From assembly GCA_036287865.1 (NCBI GenBank), contig CP126743.1:1302001-1366000 (forward strand): a stretch of DNA of 64,000 nt, given 5' to 3'. Source of the stretch: Fluviibacter phosphoraccumulans_A (GTDB taxonomy: Bacteria; Pseudomonadota; Gammaproteobacteria; Burkholderiales; Rhodocyclaceae). A model generated the notes under the pieces. That model searched no databases, was not told the DNA's origin, and worked only from the letters and a program-made list of their open reading frames with translations. The first letter of the stretch is position 1, and every line of letters starts with the position of its first letter. Shown here piece after piece: positions 9,662 through 19,292 of this stretch. The position numbers and the translations under genes were made by a program.

Positions 9662-11364
9662 TGCTGAGCAAACGCGCCTGGTCGGAACGCACGGCATGGC
9701 AACTAGAACAATGGGGCTTAAGTCCACTCATGGCCCGGTTGTATGCCGCTAGAGGGATTAGCCAAGCCGACCAGATCAGCACGCGAATGGAAGACCTGAT
9801 CGCGCCGACCGCTCTGAAAGGCATAACAACTGCCTCGCAGATCCTTGCCGATGCCATTATTGATGGACGTAAAGTCTGTATCGTTGCCGACTATGATGCA
9901 GATGGTGCCACAGCATGCGCCGTGGCCGTTAAAGGCTTGCGTCTCCTGGGTATTCAACCCGACAAGCTGACCTACTTTGTACCGGATCGTTTCAAACTGA
10001 GTTACGGACTCACCCACGCCATCGTCGATCTGGTTGCTCAGGCGCCGGGCGGCAAGCCTGATCTGCTGATCACCGTGGATAACGGGATTGCCAGCATTGA
10101 TGGCGTGGCACAAGCCAAATCCCTGGGCATGCAGGTCGTGATTACCGATCACCACCTGCCAGGCAGCACCCTGCCGGCTGCCGATGCGATTGTGAATCCC
10201 AATCAACCGGGTTGCGAATTCCCCTCTAAGAACCTGGCCGGCGTGGGCGTGATGCTCTATGTATTGATGGGACTACGCCAGGCATTGCGCCAGCGTGGTT
10301 GGCCAGCGGCCGAACAGGCGAATCTGGGGTCGCTACTCGACCTGGTGGCGTTGGGCACGATTGCCGACGTCGTATCGCTGGATCGTAATAACCGTATTCT
10401 GGTGGCCAATGGGCTCAATCGAATTCGCCAACGTCGCTGCTGCCCCGGCATTCTCGCGCTTTATGCCGTAGCTGGTAAGCAACCCGATCGCGCTCAAGCC
10501 AGCGACCTGGGTTTTTTACTGGGGCCCCGACTCAATGCAGCCGGACGCATGGGCGATATGCGGATTGGCATCCGTTGCCTGCTGGCAGAAGACATCGGTG
10601 ACGCACTTAAACTCGCGCAGGAGCTAGATCGGCTGAATGTGGCGCGTCGCTCCGTTGAAGATCAGATGAAGTCCGACGCCGTAAAAATTCTGACACAGTT
10701 GGATATCAGCAATACGGCAGGCATTAGTCTTTATTATCCCAACTGGCATGGTGGTGTCGTTGGCATTCTGGCTGGCCGCATCAAAGAACAGATGCATCGA
10801 CCCACGGTGATCTTTGTTGGCGATGGCAGCGGTCTCATTAAGGGATCGGGCCGCTCGATTCCCGGTTTGCATCTCAGGGATGCATTGGATCACCTTACAA
10901 AACTCTACCCGGACCTGATTATAAAGTTCGGTGGCCACGCCATGGCGGCCGGTCTGAGCATTCGTGAAAGTGATTTCAGTTTATTCCAGCGCGCCTTTGA
11001 TGAACTGGTCGATCAACTTTTACCGGTTGAAGCTAGAACCCACAGCCTGGCGATTGATGGAGCTTTGGTCGATAGCGAGCTGAGTTTAAATACCGCCAAA
11101 CAACTTTCTGAAGGCATCTGGGGGCAAGGTTTCCCTGCCCCCATTTTTGCGAACCGCTTCCAGATTCTCGAATCACGCCTGCTGCAAGACAAACATCTGA
11201 AGCTCACTTTGGGGTGTGGTCAAAGCCGGATGGATGCCATCCGCTTTAACGACACCACCATTCCAACGCCTGAGGATACCCTTGCCTATACGCTGGAGAT
11301 CAATCACTACAATGGGGTCGATCGACCGCAACTGCGCATCGAAGCGATCTGTCCAACATCATAA
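9661..11364 (+). CDS. recJ: Single-stranded-DNA-specific 5'-3' exonuclease RecJ
   Basis: RecJ degrades single-stranded DNA 5' to 3' in recombinational repair (RecFOR path) and mismatch repair. The DHH phosphoesterase motifs are all visible: DYDADG near residue 80, a DNGI motif, TDHHLPG, then the DHHA1 domain with SGRSIPGLHL and FGGHAMAAG. The C-terminal OB part ends the protein. Length from the ATG at 9661 is 567 residues, typical. An alternative ATG six bases upstream also exists. It is coupled to the rpfE-like gene and followed by a clear terminator shared with convergent htpG. Confidence 0.95.
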   Translation: MLSKRAWSERTAWQLEQWGLSPLMARLYAARGISQADQISTRMEDLIAPTALKGITTASQILADAIIDGRKVCIVADYDADGATACAVAVKGLRLLGIQPDKLTYFVPDRFKLSYGLTHAIVDLVAQAPGGKPDLLITVDNGIASIDGVAQAKSLGMQVVITDHHLPGSTLPAADAIVNPNQPGCEFPSKNLAGVGVMLYVLMGLRQALRQRGWPAAEQANLGSLLDLVALGTIADVVSLDRNNRILVANGLNRIRQRRCCPGILALYAVAGKQPDRAQASDLGFLLGPRLNAAGRMGDMRIGIRCLLAEDIGDALKLAQELDRLNVARRSVEDQMKSDAVKILTQLDISNTAGISLYYPNWHGGVVGILAGRIKEQMHRPTVIFVGDGSGLIKGSGRSIPGLHLRDALDHLTKLYPDLIIKFGGHAMAAGLSIRESDFSLFQRAFDELVDQLLPVEARTHSLAIDGALVDSELSLNTAKQLSEGIWGQGFPAPIFANRFQILESRLLQDKHLKLTLGCGQSRMDAIRFNDTTIPTPEDTLAYTLEINHYNGVDRPQLRIEAICPTS

Positions 11365-11365
11365 A

Positions 11366-11389
11366 AAACGCCACCCGCAGGTGGCGTTT
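11366..11389. terminator. Bidirectional intrinsic terminator recJ/htpG
   Basis: A perfect 10-bp stem (AAACGCCACC / GGTGGCGTTT) around a 4-base loop lies two bases after the recJ stop. T-rich sequence follows on the plus strand and an A-run precedes it, which gives a U-run on the minus strand, so it can end both convergent transcripts. Confidence 0.85.
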
Positions 11390-11411
11390 CTGTTTCTTAC
11401 GCTGCTATGAA

Positions 11412-13313
11412 TTAACCTAGCATCAGGCGATTAATCTTGCGTACAAAGCCTGCCGGGTCTTCAATCTGCCCACCTTCGGCCAATAACGCTTCATCAAAGA
11501 GAATCGACGCATAGTCATCGAAGTGGCCACCTTCATTCGGCAACAGCTCCATTTTCTTCAACATTGGGTGCTGCGGATTGATTTCCAGAATCGGCTTAAT
11601 CTCAGGCGCATTCTGACCCATCATCTTGAGCATGCGTTGCAGGTTCGCACCCGGATCATGCTCATCGGCCACCAGACAGGCTGGTGAATCCGTCAAGCGA
11701 TGCGTCACACGCACTTCCTTGAGTTTTTCACCCAGTGCTTTCTGCAGTCGCTCAACCAGATCCTTGGCAGAAGTCTCGGCTGCGGCACGCGCCTGTTTTT
11801 CACTCGCATCTTCCAGCTCACCCAGATCCAGACCGCCCTTGGCAACTGACTGTAGTGCCTTACCCTCAAAGTCACGCAAATGGCTAACTAGCCATTCGTC
11901 AACCCGATCCGACAGCAGCAGCACTTCAATGCACTTTTTGCGGAAGATTTCCAGATGCGGGCTGTTCTTGGCACCATGGAAAGTCTCAGCCGTCACGTAA
12001 TAAATCTTGTCCTGACCCGGCTTCATACGCGAGACGTATTCCGTCAGAGAAACGCTTTGTTCCGGGCTATCTGTCGTGGTGGTTGCAAAGCGCAACAACT
12101 TGGTGATCCGCGCCTGGTTGGCATGATCTTCACCAACACCTTCTTTAAGCAACTGGCCAAACTGATTCCAGAACGTGGTGTACTTGTCAGCATTGTTATC
12201 TGCCAGCTCTTCCAGCAAACCAAGCACGCGCTTGGTGCAGCCGGAGTGGATCTGCTCGATATCCTTGCTTTCCTGCAGAATTTCGCGTGACACGTTTAAA
12301 GGCAGATCGGCGACATCGACCACACCGCGAACGAAGCGCATATAGGTCGGCATCAGCTGTTCTGCGTCATCCATGATGAAGACACGTTTGACATACAGCT
12401 TGATGCCGTGACGGGCATTCCGATCCCACAGATCGAAAGGTGCTTGCGAGGGAATATAGAGCAACTGGGTATATTCCTGACGGCCTTCGACCTTGGCATG
12501 CACCCAGGTGAGTGGCTCCTGATAATCATGGGCTATATGCTGATAGAAGGCTTTGTATTCCTCTTCAGTGACTTCGCTCTTCGGACGTGCCCACAATGCA
12601 CTGGCCTGGTTAACGGTTTCTTCCTCACCCGTCGCCTTCATGGCCTTGGTTTCTTCGTCCCAGCTTTCCTTGACCATACGGATCGGCAAAGCAATGTGAT
12701 CGGAGTACTTGCGCAGGATTTCGCGGATCTTCCAGCCATTGATCAGATCTTCCTGTTCGGGACGAAGGTGCAGTATCACTTCCGTACCACGACCCGGATG
12801 ATCAATATCGGACACAGTGTACTCACCCTCACCGGCGGAGACCCACTCCACGCCTTGGTTGGCTGGTGCGCCAGCCTTTCGACTACGCACCGTGACCTTG
12901 TCAGCAACGATAAACGACGAGTAGAAACCCACACCGAACTGACCAATCAGATTCGCATCTTTCTGGTCATCACCTGTCAACGCCGAAAAGAACTCCTTGG
13001 TACCGGATTTTGCAATCGTCCCAAGATGGGCAATCGCCTCGTCCTTAGTCATACCAATGCCGTTATCGGCAATCGTGATTGTCTTGGCGTCGGCGTCCAA
13101 CAGAATCCGCAGCCCCAAGTCCGGATCGTTTTCAAATAGCGCCGGGTTGGCCAAAGCTTCGTAGCGCAGTTTGTCACAGGCATCCGAGGCATTGGAGACC
13201 AACTCGCGTAGGAAAATCTCTTTGTTTGAATACAGCGAATGAATCTTCAGCTGTAACAGTTGCTTTACTTCCGCCTGAAATACCTTGGTTTCTGTCTGAG
13301 TTTGATGTGTCAT
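11412..13313 (-). CDS. htpG: Molecular chaperone HtpG (Hsp90)
   Basis: The bacterial Hsp90 ATPase chaperone, cytoplasmic. The GHKL ATP-binding motifs are visible: ELVSNASDACDKLRY (motif N1), IADNGIGMT (G1) and GQFGVGFYSSF (G2). The middle domain with RGVVDVADLPLNVSREILQ and the C-terminal dimerisation region follow, giving 633 residues from the ATG at 13313, a normal length. An upstream in-frame start is possible but the family begins with the TQTE-F-AEVKQLL block. A heat-shock-type promoter candidate precedes it. The gene is intact. Confidence 0.97.
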   Translation of the reverse strand: MTHQTQTETKVFQAEVKQLLQLKIHSLYSNKEIFLRELVSNASDACDKLRYEALANPALFENDPDLGLRILLDADAKTITIADNGIGMTKDEAIAHLGTIAKSGTKEFFSALTGDDQKDANLIGQFGVGFYSSFIVADKVTVRSRKAGAPANQGVEWVSAGEGEYTVSDIDHPGRGTEVILHLRPEQEDLINGWKIREILRKYSDHIALPIRMVKESWDEETKAMKATGEEETVNQASALWARPKSEVTEEEYKAFYQHIAHDYQEPLTWVHAKVEGRQEYTQLLYIPSQAPFDLWDRNARHGIKLYVKRVFIMDDAEQLMPTYMRFVRGVVDVADLPLNVSREILQESKDIEQIHSGCTKRVLGLLEELADNNADKYTTFWNQFGQLLKEGVGEDHANQARITKLLRFATTTTDSPEQSVSLTEYVSRMKPGQDKIYYVTAETFHGAKNSPHLEIFRKKCIEVLLLSDRVDEWLVSHLRDFEGKALQSVAKGGLDLGELEDASEKQARAAAETSAKDLVERLQKALGEKLKEVRVTHRLTDSPACLVADEHDPGANLQRMLKMMGQNAPEIKPILEINPQHPMLKKMELLPNEGGHFDDYASILFDEALLAEGGQIEDPAGFVRKINRLMLG

Positions 13314-13366
13314 AAGTCTTTGAGATTTAAGGGGTGGGGTTAACCAAATACAACGCAATGCACCCT

Positions 13367-13394
13367 AAATAAGGCCACTGCTTTGAAATTCAAG
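13367..13394 (-). promoter_or_regulatory. Candidate sigma-32 promoter of htpG
   Basis: On the minus strand CTTGAAT (13394-13388) is followed after 13 bases by CCTTATTT (13374-13367). This resembles the sigma-32 pattern CTTGAAA, 13-15 bases, CCCCATNT; the -10 match is partial. It ends 53 bases before the htpG ATG. htpG is a sigma-32 gene in other proteobacteria, so the assignment is plausible but unproven. The -35 lies just beyond the 3' end of the broken greB. Confidence 0.45.
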
Positions 13395-13402
13395 CGTCTG
13401 GA

Positions 13403-13917
13403 TTAATGGGGGGGCATAACCAACGATTGGTAAACCACTTCCACGACTTCCAGCTAACGCTCGCCCAATGGGCTGGCAAAACGGGCAACATCGCCTTCCC
13501 GTAGCTTGAGCAGTGCTTTAGCCAGGGACGATACCCAACTAATCCAGCCTTTAACGGGGTCGGCTTCGTCAATGCCAACAATGCTGTAGGTGCTTTCAAC
13601 CACAGTTTCGTCACAAACCACTACCGTGGCGCCAAAAAACACCTGATCCCGGTGCTGCTGCAGCCCCGGATCGATTATGTGCGCATTTTCCAGTCGCTTC
13701 ATCAGAAATCGTATCCGGCGATCAATCTCCCGTAGGCGCTTTTGCCATAGAGGTAATCCCCATTTTCCGAGCGGTCACCATTGGATGCTGCCCAGGAAAC
13801 AATCTCAACGATTTTCGGGCGTTCGGTCTTCACCAAGAAGTCCAGCTCATCACACAAACGGCGGTGGCCACCGGGTGTCATGTAATGGCGCGGTTCTGTG
13901 ACTGCAGATTGGCTCAT
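13403..13917 (-). pseudogene. greB: Transcription elongation factor GreB, frameshifted and with amber codon
   Basis: GreB stimulates RNA cleavage in backtracked RNA polymerase. The N-terminal coiled-coil reads from the ATG at 13917 (TPGGHRRLCDELDFLV, then NGDRSENGDYLYGK). After YGK one A is missing from an A run near 13742-13746. In the next frame the protein resumes with RLREIDRRIRFLMKRLE and the FKBP-like C-terminal domain (VFFGATVVV, VDEADP). An in-frame TAG at 13454-13456 then stands between PLGER and LEVVEVVYQS, where homologues have an acidic residue or Gln; the frame ends properly at 13403. Two independent lesions argue for a pseudogene or poor local sequence. It is divergent from fabI. 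Confidence 0.85.
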
Positions 13918-14066
13918 GGATCCATCTTTATTAGGCAAGCGGGCATTATCCTAGAGAGCAGCAGCCAATGTCACAAAAAATTAATTGATTACACGAGCCA
14001 ATTCCCTTGCATCGATTCTCGTTGCGGCGCAACATAACACCTATAGTATTTATTTCAGGAATCGCT

Positions 14067-14850
14067 ATGCAACTGGAAACATCGAGCACCACCCTCAAAG
14101 GCCTTAAAGGTCTGGTGGCCGGAATTGCCAATCAACACAGCATTGCCTGGGGTTGTGCAGAGGCATTTAGGGCAGCGGGCGCAGAACTTGCAGTGAGCTA
14201 TCTGAACGCCAAAGCAGAACCGCATGTTCGCCCCCTCGCCGAAAGCGTCAACGCGTCAATCATCCAGGCACTGGATGTAGAGAATGATGCTGAAATGGCT
14301 GCTCTGTTTGACAAAATTGAACAGCAATGGGGAAAGCTTGATTTTGTATTGCACTCATATCGCATTTGTGCCCCTCGAAGATCTGCACGGCGCCGTACTT
14401 GATACCAGCCGGGAAGGCTTTGCCCGGGCAATGGATATCTCCTGCCATAGCCTGATTCGCCTCGCCAAACATGCAGCGCCCCTGATGAAGGATGGCGGCG
14501 CATTACTGACAATGAGCTACGAAAGCGCCAACCGCGTGGCGCCCCACTACGGCATCATGGGCCTGGCCAAAGCTTCTCTAGAAGCAGCTACCCGCGTACT
14601 GGCCGTGGAACTTGGTCCCAAAAACATATCTGTCAATGCGATTTCCCCCGGCCCCATTGCAACGCATGCCGCCTCGAGTATCCCCGAATTTGATCACCTG
14701 ATGCAAGACAGCATCGAACATGCCACATTACGACGCTTAGTCACCATCGAAGAGGTTGGTGCACTGGCGACCTTACTCGCCAGCCCAACCGGGCGCGGCA
14801 TCACCGGTGGCGTTATTGTCGTTGATGGCGGACGCCACATTCTTTACTGA
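14067..14850 (+). pseudogene. fabI: Enoyl-ACP reductase FabI-like, one frameshift
   Basis: FabI reduces enoyl-ACP with NADH in fatty acid synthesis. The short-chain-dehydrogenase nucleotide-binding segment GIANQHSIAWG is near residue 20. The FabI-type catalytic block HYGIMGLAK (Tyr, six residues, Lys) and the ISPGPIATHA substrate loop are in the second half. One extra base near 14357, in the LDFVLHSIAFVPLEDL region, separates the halves. The start ATG at 14067 has AGGA seven bases before it. Fifteen bases separate it from the MaoC-phosphotransacylase gene, a neighbour pair seen in PHA/acyl-CoA clusters, so this may be a second, non-essential FabI. The frameshift could be an error. Confidence 0.85.
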
Positions 14851-14864
14851 CTTTAGAGTACTTC

Positions 14865-16286
14865 ATGCCTCACAACTCCAGCCTTGAAAAATTTTGTGGC
14901 GATCTCATCGAGAACCACCCGTTTAGTGAATTGAACGTTGGCGATCACGCCTCCGTAACGCGAACAGTTACGATTGACGACTTACGATTATTTGCCGCCG
15001 TAACCGGCGACGCCAATCCAAACATGCTGGATCCGGAATTTGCAGACAGTAACATCTACCGGGAGGCTGTTGCCCACGGGATGTGGTCGGGTGCCATGCT
15101 GGTTAATCTACTGGGAAGTGAATTACCCGGGTTAGGCACCATTCTTGTTGACCAGAATTTGAGATATTTGCGCCCTGTTACAGTAGGCGACACGGTGACT
15201 TTCAAAATCACTGTCGAGCGTAAGTACGAAAGAACACAGCACGTGTTGTTTGATGCAGAGGTCTTACTCGAGAATGGCTTGCGTGCCGTAACCGGTACCC
15301 TGGAAGCACTGGCGCCTTCCGAAAAGATTGTTCGCCAACAGCTCTGCGTACCCGAAGCAACCCTATCGACTCGTGATAAGCGCTTTCAGGGATTCATTGC
15401 ACAGGCCGAAGGCAAGGCTGCGGTTTGTACCGCAGTCATCCATCCCTGTGATGATGAATCACTACGCGGTGCAGTCCTCGCTGCTGAGTGTGGTCTGATC
15501 CAGCCAATTCTCATTGGTCCGGCTGAACGGATTCGCCAACTGGCCGGGAACTTAGACCTAAACATTGAGCCTTATCGTCTTGTCGATACCGCCTATAGCC
15601 AGGAATCAGTCCGTGTTGGCGTAGAGCTTGCCCGTAAAGGCGAAGCACAGGCGCTGATGAAGGGCAGCCTGCATACCGACGAATTGATGAGCGCAGTTGT
15701 AGACCGCACAACAGGCCTGAGAACATCCCGGCGATTGTCACATGTTTTCCGCATGGACGTTCAAACCTATGCCAAACCGCTACTCATTACAGACGCCGCG
15801 ATCAACATTCACCCGGATCTGGAAGCCAAGGCCGACATCATTCAGAACGTGATCGATTTGGCTCATATTTTGGGTGTTAAAGATCCACGCGTTGCGATTC
15901 TTTCAGCCGTAGAAACAGTTAACCCAAAAATCCAATCGACCCTGGATGCTGCTGCACTCTGTAAAATGGCGGACCGTGGTCAGATCAAAGGCGGGACACT
16001 CGATGGCCCGCTGGCGTTTGACAATGCCATCTCGCTGGAAGCAGCAAAAACCAAAGGGATCAAATCATCCGTTGCAGGGTTTACCGACATTCTGGTGGTT
16101 CCTGATCTGGAATCCGGCAACATGGTGGCCAAGCAACTGGAATATCTTGCAGGTGCCGTACCGGCGGGTATCGTACTCGGGGCCAAGGTGCCTATTATTC
16201 TGACCTCCCGCGCCGACAACGCAGAAACCAGAATGGCTTCTTGCGTATTAGCCGTACTGATTGCTGACGCTCAGCAGAAAAAATAA
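14865..16286 (+). CDS. Bifunctional MaoC-like hydratase / phosphate acyltransferase
   Basis: A 473-residue two-domain protein. Residues about 15-155 are a MaoC hot-dog domain with the (R)-specific enoyl-CoA hydratase signature (DANPNMLDPEFAD, then AHGMWSGAMLVNLLG). Residues about 170-470 match the phosphate acetyl/butyryltransferase family (LIGPAERIRQLA, ALMKGSLHTDELM, ITDAAINIHPDL, ARKGEAQ). Such fusions are annotated as bifunctional enoyl-CoA hydratase/phosphate acetyltransferase and are often next to fabI and an acetate kinase. No kinase gene is next to it here; a CBS protein on the other strand follows. It probably links acyl-CoA pools, acyl phosphates and PHA-type metabolism; substrate chain length cannot be told. 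Confidence 0.88.
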   Translation: MPHNSSLEKFCGDLIENHPFSELNVGDHASVTRTVTIDDLRLFAAVTGDANPNMLDPEFADSNIYREAVAHGMWSGAMLVNLLGSELPGLGTILVDQNLRYLRPVTVGDTVTFKITVERKYERTQHVLFDAEVLLENGLRAVTGTLEALAPSEKIVRQQLCVPEATLSTRDKRFQGFIAQAEGKAAVCTAVIHPCDDESLRGAVLAAECGLIQPILIGPAERIRQLAGNLDLNIEPYRLVDTAYSQESVRVGVELARKGEAQALMKGSLHTDELMSAVVDRTTGLRTSRRLSHVFRMDVQTYAKPLLITDAAINIHPDLEAKADIIQNVIDLAHILGVKDPRVAILSAVETVNPKIQSTLDAAALCKMADRGQIKGGTLDGPLAFDNAISLEAAKTKGIKSSVAGFTDILVVPDLESGNMVAKQLEYLAGAVPAGIVLGAKVPIILTSRADNAETRMASCVLAVLIADAQQKK

Positions 16287-16310
16287 AGCCAGCGGAAATT
16301 CGCTGGCTTT
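16286..16310. terminator. Intrinsic terminator after the MaoC-Pta gene
   Basis: A 10-bp perfect stem (AAAGCCAGCG / CGCTGGCTTT) with a 5-base loop starts at the last base of the stop codon. The A-rich left flank lets it work for the minus strand too, where the CBS protein gene ends 20 bases away. Confidence 0.8.
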
Positions 16311-16330
16311 ACGAAGGGGGAAACAGCGAG

Positions 16331-16780
16331 CTAGTCGTTGCCCTCTTCCTCTGGCCAGTTCTTGATAAAATTCTTGAGCATGCGGTTCTTGAACCCCTGC
16401 TCTTCAAGAACGGCTTTAGCAACATCTATAAATGACACAACGCCCATCAGTACCTTGCCATCCATTACAGGCACATAGCGCTGGTGATGGTTCACCAGAA
16501 GCTCACGCACCGCTTCAATCAGCATATCGGGTCGCACAACGATAGGCTGAACGACTTTAAAGTCAGCGACTGTCATTGCAGATAAATCACCTTTAGTCTT
16601 AGCTACGGCTTGAAGCACCTCACGGAAGGTAATCAGGCCGGTCATCTCACCGCCATCCATCACCACCAGCGAACCCGCATCGTGCTCGGTCAAGGCTTCG
16701 ACAGCTTGCGCAAGGCTCGCCGAAGAATGGGTAGTATAAAGCACATTACCTTTAAGCTTCAGTATTTCCTGTACCAGCAT
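16331..16780 (-). CDS. CBS-domain protein
   Basis: A 149-residue soluble protein consisting of two CBS domains (about 8-65 with GSLVVMDGGEMTGLITFREVL, and 75-130 with RYVPVMDGKVLMGVVSFIDV), then a short acidic tail. Paired CBS domains bind adenine nucleotides and usually sense energy state; the partner is unknown. The family is common as a stand-alone gene in betaproteobacteria. It follows fdxA on the same strand with 18 bases between, so the two are probably co-transcribed. Confidence 0.85.
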   Translation of the reverse strand: MLVQEILKLKGNVLYTTHSSASLAQAVEALTEHDAGSLVVMDGGEMTGLITFREVLQAVAKTKGDLSAMTVADFKVVQPIVVRPDMLIEAVRELLVNHHQRYVPVMDGKVLMGVVSFIDVAKAVLEEQGFKNRMLKNFIKNWPEEEGND

Positions 16781-16798
16781 AAGTTTCGGTTTTCTATC

Positions 16799-17122
16799 TT
16801 ATCGTTCTAGATCAGCCAGCTTGCCCACTTGGCCATTAAAGGTATCCGCATCCGGTAGCACGTCTTTGCGTTCAGAAATAACCGGCCAGTTTTTAGCCAG
16901 TTCAGCGTTCAGTGCAATAAATGCTTCCTGACCTGCCGGCACATCATCTTCCGCATAAATCGCTTCCGCAGGGCATTCGGCAACGCACAGAGTGCAGTCA
17001 ATGCACTCGTCCGGATCGATCACCAGAAAATTCGGGCCTTCGTGGAAACAATCCACGGGGCAAACATCGACACAATCGGTATATTTGCACTTGATGCAGT
17101 TGTCGGTAACAACGTACGTCAT
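16799..17122 (-). CDS. fdxA: 7Fe ferredoxin FdxA
   Basis: A 107-residue ferredoxin carrying one [3Fe-4S] and one [4Fe-4S] cluster. The first cluster motif is in CIKCKYTDCVDVCPVDC and the second in CIDCTLCVAECP, with the usual acidic C-terminal extension. It is a cytoplasmic low-potential electron carrier whose partner is not visible here. Length and cysteine spacing match FdxA of proteobacteria. The 240 bases before it, up to divergent trxA, are A/T-rich and must hold both promoters; I could not define them. Confidence 0.95.
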   Translation of the reverse strand: MTYVVTDNCIKCKYTDCVDVCPVDCFHEGPNFLVIDPDECIDCTLCVAECPAEAIYAEDDVPAGQEAFIALNAELAKNWPVISERKDVLPDADTFNGQVGKLADLER

Positions 17123-17362
17123 TCTCTCTCAACTCCTGATAAATGGTGCACTGCTTTTTTGGTGAGCATACCATGTGCACAGTCTATGTACAGCAAGATT
17201 AGGCGGGGAACGATAATCACAACAGACCTGATTTAATTGAATCAAAACAACTTGCCCATTGCGAATTCTTGCGGCAAACTGCACACGTTTGGTTAGTTTG
17301 AATGTAAAATTGGTCTAAACAATCATTTCAATCACTTCACTATTCCTTTGAGGCAATGCGCT

Positions 17363-17689
17363 ATGGGCGAACATATTGTCCACGTTACTGACAGCTCTTT
17401 CGCTGACGACGTTACCAATTCGAACGTACCTGTTCTGCTCGACTTCTGGGCTGAATGGTGCGGTCCCTGCAAAATGATTGCGCCGATCCTGGACGATATT
17501 GCCAAGGACTACGTAGGCAAGGTCAAAGTTGCCAAAATCAACATCGACGAAAACCAGCAAACACCCGCTCAATTCGGCGTTCGCGGTATTCCGACGCTCA
17601 TGCTACTCAAAAACGGCTCTGTAGAGGCTACCAAAGTTGGCGCCCTGTCGAAGTCGCAACTGGTTGCCTTCCTAGACAGTCACCTGTAG
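17363..17689 (+). CDS. trxA: Thioredoxin 1
   Basis: A 108-residue thioredoxin reducing protein disulfides in the cytoplasm. The active-site WCGPC is at residues 32-36, the cis-proline is in VRGIPTLML, and length is typical. I chose the ATG at 17363, giving MGEHIVHVTDSSF; an earlier in-frame start at 17348 adds five residues unlike the family. A terminator follows within ten bases, then rho, the usual trxA-rho-rpmE order of this group. Confidence 0.97.
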   Translation: MGEHIVHVTDSSFADDVTNSNVPVLLDFWAEWCGPCKMIAPILDDIAKDYVGKVKVAKINIDENQQTPAQFGVRGIPTLMLLKNGSVEATKVGALSKSQLVAFLDSHL

Positions 17690-17696
17690 TATCAAT

Positions 17697-17721
17697 GGGG
17701 TGGTCAAGCACCACCCCTTGT
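17697..17721 (+). terminator. Intrinsic terminator after trxA
   Basis: An 8-bp GC-rich stem (GGGGTGGT / ACCACCCC) with a 5-base loop is followed by TTGTTTT. It separates trxA from the 215-base rho leader. Confidence 0.85.
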
Positions 17722-17931
17722 TTTACAAAGCAACACCTGTAACACCCATGATCAGAGCAATTCTGGTTGTGAATGAAAAAGAATTCAGACGACCTTAACA
17801 ACTGCTCTCTGACATTGCTTCTGCAAGCCGCTTGAATAACCAAGCTCCCAGCCCTTTCGTAATGGTCTTGCACACATGACGTGCGCGTTACAAACAGGCG
17901 TGACCTTATATCGCACCTCTGCGCCCCACTT

Positions 17932-19191
17932 ATGCATCTTTCCAAACTCAAGTCCAAGCATGTCAGCCAACTGATTGACATGGCTACTGCTGCCGGCATC
18001 GAACATGCCAACCGCCTGCGCAAACAGGAGCTTATTTTCGCGCTCCTCAAAGAGCACGCCAAAACCGGCGAAACTATCTACGGCGATGGCTGCCTGGAAG
18101 TCATGCAGGAAGGCTACGGCTTTCTGCGCGCTGCAGAATCGTCGTATCTGGCGAGCTCGGATGATATTTACGTTTCCCCATCCCAGATGCGCCGCTACAA
18201 CCTGCGCAATGGCGACACCATCGACGGCGAAATCCGCATGCCACGTGAAGGCGAGCGCTACTTTGCCCTCACCAAGGTCGACCGTATTAACGGCGAAGCC
18301 TCAGATGCCTGTAAAAACAAGATTCTTTTTGAAAACCTGACGCCACTGCACCCGAACGAACCCCTCCGTCTGGAGCGCGACAGCAAAACCGAAGAAAACC
18401 TCACCTCACGCATCATCGATATGGTGGCACCGATTGGTAAGGGTCAGCGCGGTCTGCTGGTGGCCTCACCAAAATCCGGTAAGACGGTCATGCTGCAGAA
18501 TATTGCGCACGCCATTACAGCGAGCCACCAGGATGTGGTGCTGATCGTCCTGCTGATCGACGAACGCCCGGAAGAAGTGACCGAAATGCAGCGCTCCGTG
18601 CGCGGCGAAGTGATTGCCTCAACTTTCGACGAACCCCCCGTACGTCACGTACAAGTCGCCGAGATGGTGATTGAGAAGGCCAAGCGCCTGGTCGAGCACA
18701 AAAAGGATGTGGTCATTCTGCTTGACTCCATCACCCGCCTCGCCCGCGCTTACAACACCGTACAGCCTGCCTCCGGCAAAGTGCTGTCAGGTGGCGTCGA
18801 CGCTAACGCCCTGCAGAAGCCAAAACGCTTCTTCGGTGCTGCCCGTAATATCGAAGAAGGTGGTTCGCTGACGATTATTGCTACCGCGCTGATCGACACC
18901 GGCAGCCGCATGGACGATGTAATTTACGAAGAATTCAAGGGCACCGGCAACATGGAGATCCACCTGGATCGCAAGATGTCGGAAAAACGTCTCTACCCAT
19001 CGATCAACGTCAATCGCTCGGGTACCCGCCGCGAAGAACTCCTTATTCCTCAGGAAATCCTGCAGAAGATCTGGGTGCTGCGCAAACTGCTCTACCCGAT
19101 GGACGATCTGGAAGCCATGGAATTCCTGCTCGACAAGGTGCGTTCGACCAAAAACAATGCCGAATTCTTCGATGCCATGCGCCGTGGCTAA
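17932..19191 (+). CDS. rho: Transcription termination factor Rho
   Basis: The hexameric RNA helicase that ends transcription at Rho-dependent sites. From the ATG at 17932 the protein begins MHLSKLKSKHVSQLIDMA, the family start, and has 419 residues. The N-terminal helical and cold-shock RNA-binding domains precede the P-loop ASPKSGKT at 178-185. The Walker B VVILLDSITRLARAYN, the Q/R loops and VNRSGTRREELL follow. The leader from 17722 to 17931 has no gene; rho leaders are often autoregulated, but I see no clear structure. The gene is intact. Confidence 0.97.
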   Translation: MHLSKLKSKHVSQLIDMATAAGIEHANRLRKQELIFALLKEHAKTGETIYGDGCLEVMQEGYGFLRAAESSYLASSDDIYVSPSQMRRYNLRNGDTIDGEIRMPREGERYFALTKVDRINGEASDACKNKILFENLTPLHPNEPLRLERDSKTEENLTSRIIDMVAPIGKGQRGLLVASPKSGKTVMLQNIAHAITASHQDVVLIVLLIDERPEEVTEMQRSVRGEVIASTFDEPPVRHVQVAEMVIEKAKRLVEHKKDVVILLDSITRLARAYNTVQPASGKVLSGGVDANALQKPKRFFGAARNIEEGGSLTIIATALIDTGSRMDDVIYEEFKGTGNMEIHLDRKMSEKRLYPSINVNRSGTRREELLIPQEILQKIWVLRKLLYPMDDLEAMEFLLDKVRSTKNNAEFFDAMRRG

Positions 19192-19292
19192 CAAAGCCAT
19201 TGCAATTGCTTGAAAATTCAGCGATAATTTAAAACTTAAGTGATCCTGCCACAATCGCCGGATCGGTGTAACTAAAACTAGGATTCTTTCAA

